Positions 36,857 to 49,316 of a stretch of DNA of 64,000 nucleotides are shown here, one piece after another. The notes under the pieces are model-generated. The model was not told where the DNA came from, did not search any database, and was given only the letters and a program-made list of their open reading frames with translations. The position numbers and the translations under genes are program-made. Numbering within the stretch: the stretch's first letter is position 1; every line of letters starts with the position of its first letter. The DNA comes from Rhypophila decipiens (taxonomy: Eukaryota; Ascomycota; Sordariomycetes; Sordariales; Naviculisporaceae): assembly GCA_033297075.1 (NCBI GenBank), contig MU858053.1:496001-560000 (forward strand), in the 5' to 3' direction.

Positions 36857-39800
36857 ATGTCGGGATACCAGCAAGGCCAGGGCCGCAACGACTACGATGA
36901 CGGCTACGGCCAGCGTGGTGGTGGCGGCGGCGGTGGTGCTCCTGCTGGCGGGGTGAACGATGCCTATTATCAGGACGATGGCCAGTACTACGATGATAAC
37001 CACCATACCGGAGGAGGACGCGCAGCAGCAGCAGGAGGAGGAGGAGGAGGAGCCTATGATGCGCATGGAAACACCCAGAACGATGGTTATTATGACGAAT
37101 CGTACGTGAAGCTGGCGGGAGTTGATCCGGGGATTGGAGTTGTGCTGACCTGACTTTCTCTAGTGGATACTACAACGCAGACCACAACAATCCGTACCAA
37201 CAAGACGGCGGCTACTACGACAACAACGATCAGTATCAAGATGATTATTACAACAACAATGGTTACTATGACCAGAACGCGGATGCTTATGCTGCCCATG
37301 GCCAACGGCAACGTGGTGGCTCCGAGGAGGAGTCGGAAACATTCAGCGACTTTACTATGAGGTCTGATATGGCCCGCGCAACCGACATGGACTACTACGG
37401 CCGGGGTGATGAGCAGTACAACGGATACGATGACGGACAGGGTGCCAGAGGCTACCGCCCCCCGTCGTCCCAGATTTCCTACGGCGGGAATCGCTCTTCG
37501 GGAGCCTCGACACCAAACTACGGAATGGACTATAGCAACGCGCTTCCCGCTGGTCAACGCTCCCGCGAGCCCTATCCAGCCTGGACGTCGGATGCGCAGA
37601 TCCCCCTCTCAAAGGAAGAAATCGAGGACATCTTCCTGGATTTGACCGCCAAGTTCGGTTTCCAGCGTGACAGCATGCGGAACATGTATGACCATTTCAT
37701 GACCCTTCTTGACTCGAGAGCTTCGCGTATGACACCGAACCAGGCGCTCCTCTCTCTGCATGCCGACTACATTGGCGGCGACAATGCAAACTACCGGAAA
37801 TGGTACTTTGCCGCCCATTTGGATCTTGACGATGCGGTCGGGTTTGCCAACATGAAAGGGAAGGGGCTTCGGCGGAAGAAAAAGAAGAACAAGAAGGAGC
37901 CCCAGAACGAAAACGAGGTGCTTGAGGACTTGGAGGGAGATGAGTCTTTGGAAGCGGCAGAATATCGGTGGAAGACACGCATGAACCGCATGTCGCAGCA
38001 CGACCGAGTTCGCCAACTTGCCCTCTACTTGCTTTGCTGGGGAGAAGCCAACCAGGTGCGGTTCATGCCCGAGTGTCTGTGCTTCCTCTTCAAGTGCGCA
38101 GACGACTATCTCAACTCGCCAGCCTGCCAGAATATGGTCGAACCCGTGGAAGAGCTCACGTTCCTCAACAACGTCATCACTCCGCTGTACCGGTATTGCC
38201 GAGATCAAGGCTACGAGATCCTGAACGGCGTCTATGTTCGCCGTGAGCGCGATCACAACCAAATCATTGGTTACGACGACTGCAACCAGCTTTTCTGGTA
38301 CCCCGAGGGTATCGAGAGGATCGTCCTTGAAGATAAGAGCAAGCTTGTCGACGTCCCACCTGCCGAACGATATCTCAAGCTCAAGGATGTCAACTGGAAC
38401 AAGGTCTTTTTCAAGACGTACAAGGAGACGAGATCCTGGTTCCATCTGCTGGTCAACTTCAACCGTATCTGGGTCATCCATTTGACCATGTTCTGGTTCT
38501 ACACTGCATACACTGTCCCGCCACTGATCACTCCCGACTACGAGCAACAGGCGGACCAGCCCCCCCCCAACTCGGCCGTGTGGTCTCTGGTCGGCTTTGG
38601 AGGAGCTCTAGCATCCTTGATTCAAATTATCGCCACCCTGTGTGAATGGGCTTACGTTCCTCGACGCTGGGCTGGTGCCCAACACTTGAGCAAGCGGCTC
38701 ATGTTCTTGATTGCCGTCTTCATCGTCAACCTTGGGCCTGGCGTTTATGTTTTCATGCCAGCCTCATCCACGGAGGCATATCTCGAAAGGCAGAATGGCC
38801 AGGTTGCCTTGATCCTCGGTATCGTCCAGTTCTTCGTTGCTGTCGTGACGTTTCTCTTCTTCTCCATCATGCCGCTTGGCGGTTTGTTTGGGAGCTACCT
38901 CACCAAGAACTCGCGCCGCTATGTTGCCAGTCAGACCTTCACGGCAAGCTATCCTCGGCTTGCTGGCAATGATAGAGCCATGTCGTTCGGTATCTGGCTT
39001 GTCATTTTCGGCCTCAAGTTTGGAGAATCGTACATCTACCTTTCTCTGTCGCTCAAGGACCCTCTTCGCTATCTCTACATCATGGATACCAGCAGCTGTC
39101 TCGGAGACTCCTTGTTTGGGTCAACGACCGCGAATATATTATGCAGGCATCAGCCAAGAATCACTCTCGGACTCATGATCTTCACAGACATGATCTTCTT
39201 CTTCCTCGACACGTATCTCTTCTACGTTCTGCTCAATACCGTGTTCTCGGTCTGCCGGTCTTTCTACCTTGGTTCCTCCATCTGGACGCCGTGGAGAAAT
39301 ATCTTCTCCCGGCTGCCGAAGCGTATTTACTCCAAGATTCTGGCGACGACGGACATGGAGATCAAGTACAAGCCCAAGGTCCTCATCTCTCAGATCTGGA
39401 ATGCCATCGTCATCTCCATGTACCGCGAGCATCTCCTCGCGATCGATCATGTCCAGAAGCTGCTATATCACCAGGTTCCTTCTGAGCAAGAGGGCAAGCG
39501 TACGCTGCGTGCTCCCACCTTCTTCGTTTCCCAAGAAGATCACTCGTTCAAGACGGAATTCTTCCCCACCCACAGCGAGGCCGAACGCAGAATCTCCTTC
39601 TTCGCCCAATCGCTTTCCACTCCCATCCCCGAGCCTCTGCCAGTGGACAATATGCCCACGTTTACCGTCCTGATTCCTCACTACAGCGAAAAGATTCTGC
39701 TGTCCCTGAGAGAAATCATCCGCGAGGATGAGCCCTACTCGCGCGTCACTCTGCTGGAATACCTCAAGCAGCTGCATCCTCACGAGTGGGACTGCTTTGT

Positions 39801-42800
39801 CAAGGATACCAAGATTCTGGCGGACGAGACCTCTCAGTTCAACGGTGGGGAAGAGGAAAAGGGCGAAAAGGATGCGGCGAAGGGCAAGATTGATGACCTT
39901 CCGTTCTACTGCATTGGCTTCAAGTCGTCGGCACCCGAGTACACTCTTCGCACTCGTATCTGGGCATCTCTTCGTTTCCAGACGCTCTATCGCACCATCT
40001 CGGGTTTCATGAACTACAGTCGTGCCATCAAGCTGCTTTACCGCGTCGAGAATCCCGAGGTTGTGCAGATGTTTGGCGGCAACTCGGACAAGCTTGAGCG
40101 TGAGCTGGAACGCATGGCGCGCCGCAAGTTCAAGCTTTGCGTTTCCATGCAGCGCTTTGCCAAGTTCAAGAAGGAGGAGATGGAAAATGCCGAGTTCTTG
40201 CTCCGTGCTTACCCGGATCTTCAGATTGCCTACCTGGACGAGGAACCTCCTCTGGCCGAGGGCGAGGAACCCCGTCTCTACTCTGCCCTTATCGATGGTC
40301 ACTCTGAGATCATGGAGAACGGCATGCGTCGTCCCAAGTTCAGGATCCAGCTCTCCGGAAACCCCATCCTCGGTGACGGCAAATCCGACAACCAAAATCA
40401 CTCCTTGATCTTCTACCGTGGTGAATACATCCAGCTCATCGACGCCAACCAGGACAATTATCTGGAGGAGTGTCTCAAGATCCGCAGCGTCCTCGCCGAG
40501 TTTGAAGAGATGAAGACTGACAATGTCTCGCCTTATACCCCCGGCGTCAAGAACCCCGTCCGCTCCCCTGTTGCCATTCTTGGTGCCCGCGAGTACATCT
40601 TTTCTGAGAACATTGGTATTCTGGGTGACGTTGCCGCTGGCAAGGAACAGACATTCGGAACACTCTTTGCCCGCACACTGGCCCAGATTGGCGGAAAGCT
40701 CCACTACGGCCATCCTGATTTCCTCAACGGTATTTTCATGACCACACGTGGCGGTGTTTCCAAGGCTCAAAAGGGACTGCATCTCAACGAGGATATTTAC
40801 GCCGGTATGAACGCCATGCTGCGCGGTGGTCGCATCAAGCACTGCGAGTATTACCAGTGCGGCAAGGGTCGTGATCTGGGTTTTGGATCCATTCTGAACT
40901 TCACGACAAAGATCGGAACCGGTATGGGAGAACAGATGCTCTCCAGAGAGTACTATTATCTCGGCACGCAACTTCCGTTGGACCGTTTCTTGTCGTTCTA
41001 CTATGCCCACGCCGGGTTCCACTTGAACAACATCTTCATCATGTTCTCGGTTCAGCTATTCATGATCTGTCTTCTGCAAATCGCCGTGCTCAAGGTGGAG
41101 ACGATCCCTTGCGAGTACAACCGCGACGTCCCCATCACCGATCCTCTCTTCCCAACCGGGTGTTCGAACACGGAAGCTCTCACCGACTGGGTCTACCGCT
41201 GCATTCTGTCCATCTTCTTCGTCTTCTTCCTGTCCTTCGTCCCGCTTATCGTTCAGGAGTTGATGGAACGTGGTGTCGCCCGTGCGGCGCTTCGTTTCGG
41301 CAAGCAGCTCTGCTCACTGTCGCCATTCTTCGAGGTGTTTGTTTGCCAGATTTACGCCAACTCTGTCCAGCAAGATCTTTCCTTTGGCGGTGCGCGGTAC
41401 ATCGGTACGGGCCGTGGCTTTGCTACTGCCCGCATACCATTCGGTGTCCTCTACTCCCGGTTCGCTGGCCCCTCCATCTATTTTGGTGCCCGCATGATTA
41501 TGATGCTCCTCTTCGCAACCATTACCATCTGGCAGGCCGCTCTGGTCTACTTCTGGATCTCGTTGTTGGCTCTGATCATCTCACCATTCCTCTACAACCC
41601 TCACCAGTTTGCGTGGAACGACTTCTTCATCGACTACCGGGACTTTCTCCGATGGCTTTCCCGCGGCAACTCTCGCTCGCATGCATCGTCTTGGATCTCA
41701 TTCTGCCGACTTTCGCGAACAAGGATCACTGGTTACAAGCGGAAGGCTCTTGGAGATCCTTCTGGCAAGATGTCGGCTGACGTCCCACGAGCGGCCGTGA
41801 CCAACATGTTCTTTGGAGAGATTCTGTCCCCGCTCATCCTGGTGGCCGTGACGCTGATACCGTATCTGTTCATGAATGCCCAGACGGGCGTCATCGCCAA
41901 CGACTCCGAGGCCAAACCCACCCAGGCTCTTTTGCGTGTGCTCGTCTGCGCCATGGCACCCATCGCGATCAACGCCGGAGTATTGCTCGTCTTCTTTGCA
42001 ATGGCCTGCTTCATGGGACCACTTCTGAGCATGTGCTGCAAGAAGTTCGGCAGCGTCCTGGCTGCCATCGCCCACGCGCTCGCCGTCATCATGCTCTTGA
42101 TATTCTTCGAGGCTATGTACCTGCTGGAGGGCTTTGACTTCAGCAGAACTCTCCTTGGCATGGTCACCGTCGTCACCATTCAGCGTTTTTTCCTCAAGCT
42201 GATTATCTCGTTGGCTCTCACCAGAGAGTTCAAGACGGATCAATCCAACATTGCTTTCTGGACTGGTAAATGGTACTCGATGGGTTGGCACACGGTTTCC
42301 CAGCCTGCTCGCGAGTTCCTGTGCAAGATCACGGAACTGAGCATGTTTGCTGCTGACTTTGTCCTTGGTCATATCATCCTTTTCATGATGCTCCCCGTCA
42401 TCCTCATTCCTCAGGTTGACAAGCTGCACTCGATGATGCTCTTTTGGCTGCGTCCAAGGTATGTCTCTTCCACTTCCCCTTTTTTGTGAGCTCGGGCACT
42501 AACATATTCTCTAGCCGACAAATTCGTCCTCCGATTTACTCGATGAAGCAGTCGAAGCTGAGACGCAGACGCGTTTTCCGCTATGCCGTCCTCTATTTCC
42601 TGATGTTTGTCGTCTTCATGGCTCTTCTAATCGCGCCCTCTTTACTTGGATCCAAGATTCCCCTCGACAGTATCAAGAAAAGCATTCCCTCCGACTTCAG
42701 TGGGCTCCTGCAGCCGAACAACGGGGACCTGCGGGACAATACAAGGGGCGAAACCGAGACTGGTACCGGCGCCCCGGATTATACTGGAAAGTACGGTCCC

Positions 42801-42854
42801 AAAGCTACCGCCACCGCCTCGTCCAGCCCAAATGAGCGACGATGGATGGATTAA
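36857..42854 (+). CDS. FKS1: 1,3-beta-D-glucan synthase catalytic subunit Fks1 (GT48)
   Basis: Three exons: 36857-37101, 37164-42458, 42515-42854; 1,959 aa. Integral plasma-membrane enzyme that polymerises UDP-glucose into beta-1,3-glucan, the main wall polymer; it is regulated by Rho1 and is the echinocandin target. The first 150 residues are Gly/Tyr/Asn/Gln-rich and disordered. An Fks1-specific N-terminal domain follows ([20 protein letters not shown]), then a first membrane cluster (about 540-770), a large cytosolic GT48 region ([60 protein letters not shown]) and a second membrane cluster. Hot-spot 1 reads YLSLSLKDP, with Tyr707 where yeast has Phe639. Hot-spot 2 reads DWVYRCIL. The last exon supplies a membrane segment and a polar tail. 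Phases are 2 and 2. Introns: 37102-37163 and 42459-42514. LCB1 lies downstream on the same strand. Confidence 0.95.
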
Positions 42855-43907
42855 AGAGAGTGTCGAATACACCCACCACCAACGACTGTATCATAACAAG
42901 GGGGAGTCTGCGCCCATTGCAAAGACAACGTATCACCCAAGTGTCATATTTCATTGATTTCTTTTCTGGCATCAAAATAAACGGGGTTATGGATAGTCTA
43001 CTTGTGCCTGTATTCTCGAGATGGGCCTTTCTTTTATCGTTTTCATCCGTTTGATCTCTGCCTCCATAGCTAGCACGCGTGCGCACATAGGAAGGTGGCT
43101 GGCATGATACAGGCTTCCCTGATCTCATTTCTCTAGAGTCGTATACTTTCTTCTCCTGTTCATTTGTCTTTTTTGTCCTTGGCCTACACACCTAGTCTCT
43201 AATCAATATCCGCCAATTTTGCTGGACAGGACAGTCGCAATAAACATCACAACAATAGTATTTAATGCCTCGTTTTGAAGAAACAAATCCGAAGCTTGAT
43301 ATCCCCACCTAGCGGAGCCTGTCTAACTCTGGCGTGCAATGTCTACCTGCTGGTCCACCTGATTTCAACGCCGAAATATCGTCCAATAAATCCTTTGATC
43401 GCTGCGCTGCTGCCAGTAAGAGATATCTGCCAATTGTATTAGTAGACCTGTTGTTCCATCATCAATGTGACAGCAGAAAGGCCCTGTGTTCTCGTCACGA
43501 AAACAATACTGTATCCGTACATGGATGTGTTGTGTGGCACAAGATGCCGCCGTGCTTACCAACCAGACACCAGTTCAATGGTTGCGTGATGAAAGTGGGT
43601 CACCCAACTTTTCCCCTGAGAAGGGTGGGGCAAGCATGTTTGACGAATTTAGAAACCTCCGTATCCGTCCTCCGTAACCAACGGGGTTTGCCAGCGTCAG
43701 GGAACCCCTGTGGACCTTCCGGGCTTGCCGCGTACCAGTATTCTGCGACTTGCGCGTACTGTGCCTCCTAACACGGGAAAACTTGGAGCAATTTCAATTC
43801 TACACATTCCAGTCCACCTCAACGGCGACGAGAAACCGACCAGCGATCAGCCCAGAGAGACGCACGATATAGCTTTTGTTGTTGTTGCCGGCCGGCGAAC
43901 ACACGCA
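42855..43907. other. Intergenic region FKS1/LCB1
   Basis: About 1.05 kb between tandem genes, expected to be the FKS1 3' UTR and LCB1 promoter. Open frames here lack recognisable domains. The frame of LCB1 exon 1 is open back to 43710, but homologous sequence begins only at MDLHEVQ. Confidence 0.4.
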
Positions 43908-45741
43908 ATGGATTTGCACGAGGTGCAGGCGCATCTCACCGAGTGGATGCACGAGGCGACGCTGGCATTTCAAAAGGTTCCCGGGTCTGCAGTCCTGATC
44001 CGCTACGTCCGATCAAGTTACCAGAACGACCCAGTCCGCTCCGCGATTGAATTGATTCTCGTCATATTCTTTATACGTTATCTCCTCTCGCCCTCTTACT
44101 CGACCGACAAGCAAAATTTCATCAAGCTCACCGAAGATGTAAGAAAGCGACGGGTCCGGGAGAAGTCTGAGGTGACACCACGAGGAGATATTGTTGACCT
44201 GGATGATGATGCTGTCTAGGAAATCGATGAACTGGTCGACGAATGGGTCCCGGAGCCCCTTGTACTCCCGCAGACAAGCCTAGAAGAGACAGAGATGGAG
44301 AAACTTCCCGTACTTGTTGGGTAAGCAGTTTGAGCACGACGCCATGGACCGCAGGAGCTGACATTGTCCTGCTCATGCAGACCTACTGGGCCGAAATGCA
44401 AGCTTTCAAACGGAAAGACGGTTACCAACCTCGCATCCTACAATTTCTACAACCTCAACGCGAACGAGCAGATCAAGGAGAAGGCGATTCAGACCCTCCG
44501 TACCTACGGTGTTGGACCCTGCGGACCGCCACAGTTCTATGCGACCCAAGACGTGCACATGAAGACGGAAGCCGACATCGCCTCGTTTCTGGGCACTGAG
44601 GGCTGCATTGTCTACGCCCAGGCCTTCTCGACCATTTCTAGTGTGATTCCGGCGTTTTGCAAGCGTGGCGATGTCATTGTCGCAGACAGGGCTGTCAACT
44701 ACTCGGTCCGGAGAGGCTTGGAGATCTCGCGCAGCAACATCAAGTGGTACGATCATGGTGATCTCGACCAGCTTGAGCGTGTTTTGGCTACCGTGGCAAA
44801 GGAGCAGGCCAAGAAGAAGCAGCTTACCAGACGATTCATCGTGACAGAGGCTCTGTTTGAGACAGTCGGTGACTGCACCGACTTGCCCCGATTGGTTGGT
44901 CAATCCATCGAGAGTCGGTTGATTGCTGCGCTAACTCGGTGTTCTGCTAGGTTGAGCTCAAAGAAAAATACAAGTTCCGAATCATCCTCGACGAAACGTG
45001 GTCCTTTGGTGTTCTCGGACGTACAGGACGCGGATTGACTGAAGCGCAAAACGTGGATCCAACCCAGATTGATATGATCGTCGGATCCCTCGCCGGCCCC
45101 TTGTGCGCAGGCGGCGGATTCTGCGCAGGTGCCAAGGACGTGGTGGAGCATCAGCGCATCTCAGCAGCCTCGTACACCTTCTCGGCCGCGTTGCCAGCAA
45201 TGACGGCCATGACGGCCAGCGAGAGTCTCAATGTGCTCCAGTCGAACCCCGAGATCCTCACCCAGTGCCGGGAGAACATCAGGCTGATGCGTGCGCAACT
45301 CGATCCCCGCAGCGAGTGGGTGATGTGCACCAGCGCACCCGAGAATCCCATCATGATCATGCGCTTCAAGCCCGAGGTCATCACCGCGCGGAGATTAACA
45401 ACGGCGGACCAGGAACGCTTGCTACAAGAGTGTGTTGATGAGGTGAGATATTGGTCTTTTTTTTCTCATCCCGTTTGAATGTGACAAATCGAGCACACGC
45501 TGATCATGACATACAGGCTCTCGCCAACGGTGTCCTTATCACACGCCTCAAGGGCATGCCTGTCTCTACCCACACTCTGCTCAAGGGCGGCGATTGGACC
45601 GTTACGCCCGCCCTAAAGGTCTGCATCACCTCGGGCTTGTCCAAGAAGGACATTGAAAAGGCAGGCGTCACCATCCGGCATGCCGTCACCAAGGTGATGA
45701 CTCGGAAGACCAATAATAAGCTCGGATTGCCCACTGCTTGA
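43908..45741 (+). CDS. LCB1: Serine palmitoyltransferase subunit 1 (Lcb1)
   Basis: Five exons: 43908-44138, 44220-44320, 44381-44894, 44951-45442, 45517-45741; 520 aa. Lcb1 pairs with Lcb2 in the endoplasmic reticulum to condense serine with palmitoyl-CoA, the first step of sphingolipid synthesis. An N-terminal membrane segment (AIELILVIFFIRYLLSPSYS, residues about 46-65) precedes the alpha-oxoamine synthase fold: NLASYNFYNLN, YGVGPCGPPQFYATQDVHMK (with the conserved Cys that is altered in human HSAN1), FSTISSVIPAFCKRGD, FRIILDETWSFGVLGRTGRG. As in all Lcb1 proteins the PLP-binding lysine is absent: the matching stretch reads IVGSLAGPLCAGGGFCAGAK. Intron 1 keeps the frame open for 27 codons before a stop, so the start exon can be misjoined; splicing 44139-44219 restores EDEIDELVDEWVPEPLV. 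Introns 2-4: 44321-44380, 44895-44950, 45443-45516. Confidence 0.94.
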
Positions 45742-47202
45742 TAGAGAGGCGCGTCTCATTGTCGTTAACCAATTTGTTTCGAAAGAATTCAGCCACCGGG
45801 GCGTAAAACTAGCGATTGTGACAACAGGCGTTCGGTTTGTGGCTTGGTGGCTTGGTGGCTACCTGGCAGAGGACGGCTGTAATGGGGTGGAAATGGGGGT
45901 TTCTTGCGTCCTCGGGTCTGCTGCCATGGTTCTGGCTTGCTCACATGGATGTGGTTCTTGGGGGTACCTAATGAACATGAAGCTATAATAGACGATGGAC
46001 ATGCTGTTGGGAAAACAGGTCGATTGAGAAAGAAGGTTTGGATTCCTTTCTTGGCGGCCGTCATATATATCTTGTAATATGGAGAGAAGTTCTTTGTTGG
46101 CTCGCTTCTCTATGTACATAGACACCGAATTAATATTCTTTTTTATGGAGGTATTCTCGCTTTTTTGTTCAAAAGTTGTGGTGTTTCTGAGACAGATATC
46201 CCCGCCCCCTTTTTTTTTGTTTTCCTGTGCGGTGTTTACTGCGCCGGCCCGTCAAAAAGCCATTTCTCTTTCTTTTTTTCTCTTCAACCCTGTTCTCATT
46301 GAGGATCTTCCGAGCCACAAAGGCTATCACCCGATATCGCCGCGGGAACCGCTCATTGGGCCGAGACATTTGACCAAGGTGTTGACGATTGCCGCATTGA
46401 CATCTGCAAGCCACCGGCAGCGAAAATCACTTTGTGGAAGAAGGAAACACGGGATGAAGAATATCAACGCCCATCATCATCATTATCATCAAGGTCATAA
46501 ATCAGGAGAGACAAAGGATCATGGCCTATCTACGAAGTATTCTGTGCCCTGTTGGTAGCTAGCTCGGACTCTCGGAGGTGGGGAGGATTTTGCCAACAGT
46601 CCGCGCAACGGGTGCGGCTCAGCTGGTGAAGGAGGAGCGGTTACTGTTATCTCTCCATTTTTCTCATCTTGATAGTACAGTGATGAAGGGGTTGAGTGGC
46701 TGTTCAGGGATCGCGTTTGCCGCATTCCAGGGAGAAAAACACGCCCTTCTTTTTTCCAAGTTGGTTGCCAGGGTGATTGAGGCGATGAGGTCCTTTCTTC
46801 ACAAGGTTGGGAGAAAGCAAGAGCTGTCTGTCTGTGGCTTGATGACAGGGCGACCTGTGATGTTGTTGTTGTTAGCCGCCTCATGAGGCCGATAGTCGTC
46901 CTTTCCGCCGAGGTGGTGGTTTCCATCTTGGAGGAAGGGGCCGACCGACCTCTTATTTAACCTCTCTCTCCCTCCCTTCACCCTCCTGTTATTGTTATTG
47001 TCTTGGCTGTTCGTGTCGTTCATTCCTGTTGAGCCGCATAATCGGAAACCCCCCCGAGCTGTGATCCTCCACGGTTGTGTGCACTTTTTGCCCTCCCGCG
47101 TTACACTGGCCTTTGGTATAATCTCATTTCGACCCAAGAAAGAAACAACAAGGCTTCAAGTCTGAAGAATCTGGAAGAAAGTCAAAATACGAATCAACCA
47201 TT
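45742..47202. other. Intergenic region LCB1/GH17
   Basis: About 1.46 kb between tandem plus-strand genes. T/C-rich stretches occur at 46195-46290 and 46960-47000, the latter probably in the GH17 promoter. No gene or RNA that I can support. Confidence 0.4.
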
Positions 47203-48627
47203 ATGAGATCCATGTGCTTGGCGGCGGCTGTTGCTGCCCTCCCACAGGCGCTCTTTCTGTTTGCCGACCTTGCAGCAGCCAAACCAACCCCTTCAAGGGA
47301 AGAAAAACGAGGTAGGTACATACTTGTTGTCAACATCGGGACCCCAGGCGCCCTTTCCACTTTGGTGACTGGACATATGGAACCCGAAGCTCACTCTCAT
47401 AATCCAGATCTGAGATTCTACCCCAATGGCGTGGCGAGATATCACTATCGTCGACCGCCCATGAGGCCGGTCAAAATCATCATCGTCGACAAGACCCCTT
47501 CATCATCGGACAAGGATGATGGGAGCCAGGTCGTCGTATATGTTGACCCCGAAGGCCATCCCATCGAGACCTTGACCCAGGCCGCCCGAGTTGTCCCGTC
47601 GCCAACACCAGCGCCGAAAGAGTCCAGAGTAGTGGAAGCAGCATCAAATCCATCACTAGAGGCGGCCAAGGCGGCTTCCCTCATTCTCAACGTGGTCGAG
47701 ATATCAGCACCTCCTTCACCAACTCCTTCCCAAGCAGAAGGAATCGCCGACGAGACTCCCAAGCTCAAGCCAGCCTCGGCGGCGGGACCTGCAGGAAACG
47801 ACACTCTCCTCAGCGGGGTGACTTACTCACCATACAACTCGGATGGCACATGCAAGACAGGGCCCCAAGTAGCGGCCGACATTCGAGCCATTGCCCCCCT
47901 CCACTCCCTGATCCGAATCTACGGCGTAGACTGCAACCAAGTCGCAACGCTGCTTGCTGCCGTCCAACCCTTTGCCTCCTCGCTCCGCCTCTTCCTAGGC
48001 ATCTTCAACCTAGTCGACCTAACCAGCCAAATCACGACCCTCATAAAGGCCGTCACGGACAACAACGGTGGCGGCTGGCGCCTAATCGACACCATCAGCA
48101 TAGGTAACGAGCTAGTAAACAACAACCAAGCCACACCGCAACAAATCCTCTCGTCCCTCGCCACAGCGCGCACCGCGCTCCGGCGCGCAGGCTACACAGG
48201 TCCCGTCGTAACCGTCGACACCGTCTCGGCCATCGCCCAGAACCCATCCCTCTGCGACGCGTCCGACTACTGCGCCATCAACGTCCACCCCTTCTTCGAC
48301 CCCAACACAAGTCCCGACAAGGCAGGCGAATTTATCGCCAGCCAAGTCAAGATTGTCCGCGAGAAACTGGCAGACCCTAAGCAGAGGATTGTCGTCACCG
48401 AGACGGGGTGGCCTTGGGCGGGCAACGCGAATGGGCTGGCTGTTCCTGGAAGAGAGAACCAAAAGACGGCGATAGGTTCTATTGTGGCGAGGTTCGGAGG
48501 GGACGGGGAGGAGGAGGGAATGGGATCGTTGGAGAATTTAATCTTGTTTACTGCGTTTAATGACCAGTGGAAGAAGGCTGAGGCTGGGACTTTTTTTGCG
48601 GAGCAGTATTGGGGGATGTATAATTGA
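47203..48627 (+). CDS. Secreted glycoside hydrolase family 17 (beta-1,3-glucan hydrolase/transferase)
   Basis: Open frame of 474 codons with an N-terminal signal peptide (LAAAVAALPQALFLFADLAA) and a possible Kex2-like KR site. A Pro/Ser/Thr-rich linker precedes a GH17 TIM barrel from about residue 200 (GVTYSPYNSDGTCKTGPQVA, then HSLIRIYGVDCNQV). The acid/base glutamate is expected in ISIGNELVN (about E303), the nucleophile in VVTETGWPWAG (about E400). Relatives in yeast are the Scw/Bgl2-type wall proteins that cut or transfer beta-1,3-glucan. No GPI-attachment signal is seen at the C-terminus. A probable intron lies within the frame: GTAGGT at 47312 to CAG at 47407, 96 nt with no stop. If spliced the protein is 442 aa and KR is followed directly by DLRFYPNGVARYHYRR. 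It lies in the FKS1-LCB1 orientation. Confidence 0.88.
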   Translation: MRSMCLAAAVAALPQALFLFADLAAAKPTPSREEKRGRYILVVNIGTPGALSTLVTGHMEPEAHSHNPDLRFYPNGVARYHYRRPPMRPVKIIIVDKTPSSSDKDDGSQVVVYVDPEGHPIETLTQAARVVPSPTPAPKESRVVEAASNPSLEAAKAASLILNVVEISAPPSPTPSQAEGIADETPKLKPASAAGPAGNDTLLSGVTYSPYNSDGTCKTGPQVAADIRAIAPLHSLIRIYGVDCNQVATLLAAVQPFASSLRLFLGIFNLVDLTSQITTLIKAVTDNNGGGWRLIDTISIGNELVNNNQATPQQILSSLATARTALRRAGYTGPVVTVDTVSAIAQNPSLCDASDYCAINVHPFFDPNTSPDKAGEFIASQVKIVREKLADPKQRIVVTETGWPWAGNANGLAVPGRENQKTAIGSIVARFGGDGEEEGMGSLENLILFTAFNDQWKKAEAGTFFAEQYWGMYN

Positions 48628-49229
48628 TCTTGGCTTGAAATTCTCTTGAGGGGCTACTACGTAAGGTACTTTTTTGTATGTGGGTTGGTTTTGTGGGCTA
48701 TTCTAGGTACCTATGTAAGGAGGAGGAGGAGGAGGATAAGAGTTTGGATCTGTTATGATGCGAGAGATGATGATTTTGATGTATCCTGAAACCGATGAAT
48801 GGGTTTCATTTTCCTCCGTTTCTCTTGGTTACCTAGATATATACGGCTTTTTTCGAGGAGGCTTTGAGACTTTTGGATGATTTGTTGGAAGCCAATTATG
48901 GGCGGTCCTTTTTTGTTGTCTCTTTCTAGTGTACCTTGCATGGTATGATGTGTAAAAGATTATGGTATTTAGGTTAGCTGTTTGTTCTAGATTCGTATGT
49001 TCTTGTGCTGCTGGTACGCCTATGTACTCTCATGCCGGATGACTGGATGATGGGACCACCAACAGTATGTATGACAATGTGACCCCTTTTTATTATTTCC
49101 GAAAGCCCCTTTCACGACACAGTTGCTTTCCTGGTGAAGATGCCTTTTCACAAAATCATGATATGGTGTCACGACTGGAAATGGAGAGGGGGACCAGTCA
49201 GGTTTAGATATAAAAGTAAACAAAGCACC

Positions 49230-49281
<52 letters not shown>

Positions 49282-49316
49282 GCTGCCTTGGATATAACAT
49301 CTCTCAAGTTTTCAAT
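48628..49316. other. Convergent intergenic region GH17/OPT
   Basis: A 689-nt tail-to-tail region with both 3' UTRs. It contains short GGA-type purine repeats at about 48719-48735 and the (CAT)17 microsatellite listed separately. No gene seen. Confidence 0.45.
49231..49281. repeat. (CAT)17 trinucleotide microsatellite
   Basis: Perfect run of 17 CAT units ending about 35 nt beyond the OPT transporter stop codon, so probably in its 3' UTR (read as ATG units on the transcribed strand). Perfect repeats of this length are usually length-variable among strains. Confidence 0.97.

Noticed and set aside
37609..38547. 312-codon open frame antisense to FKS1 N-terminal region
   Set aside because: Mirror frame inside FKS1, no domain.
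39463..41022. 519-codon open frame antisense to FKS1
   Set aside because: Produced by strong GC3 codon bias of FKS1; no recognisable domain and it lies wholly inside a certain gene.
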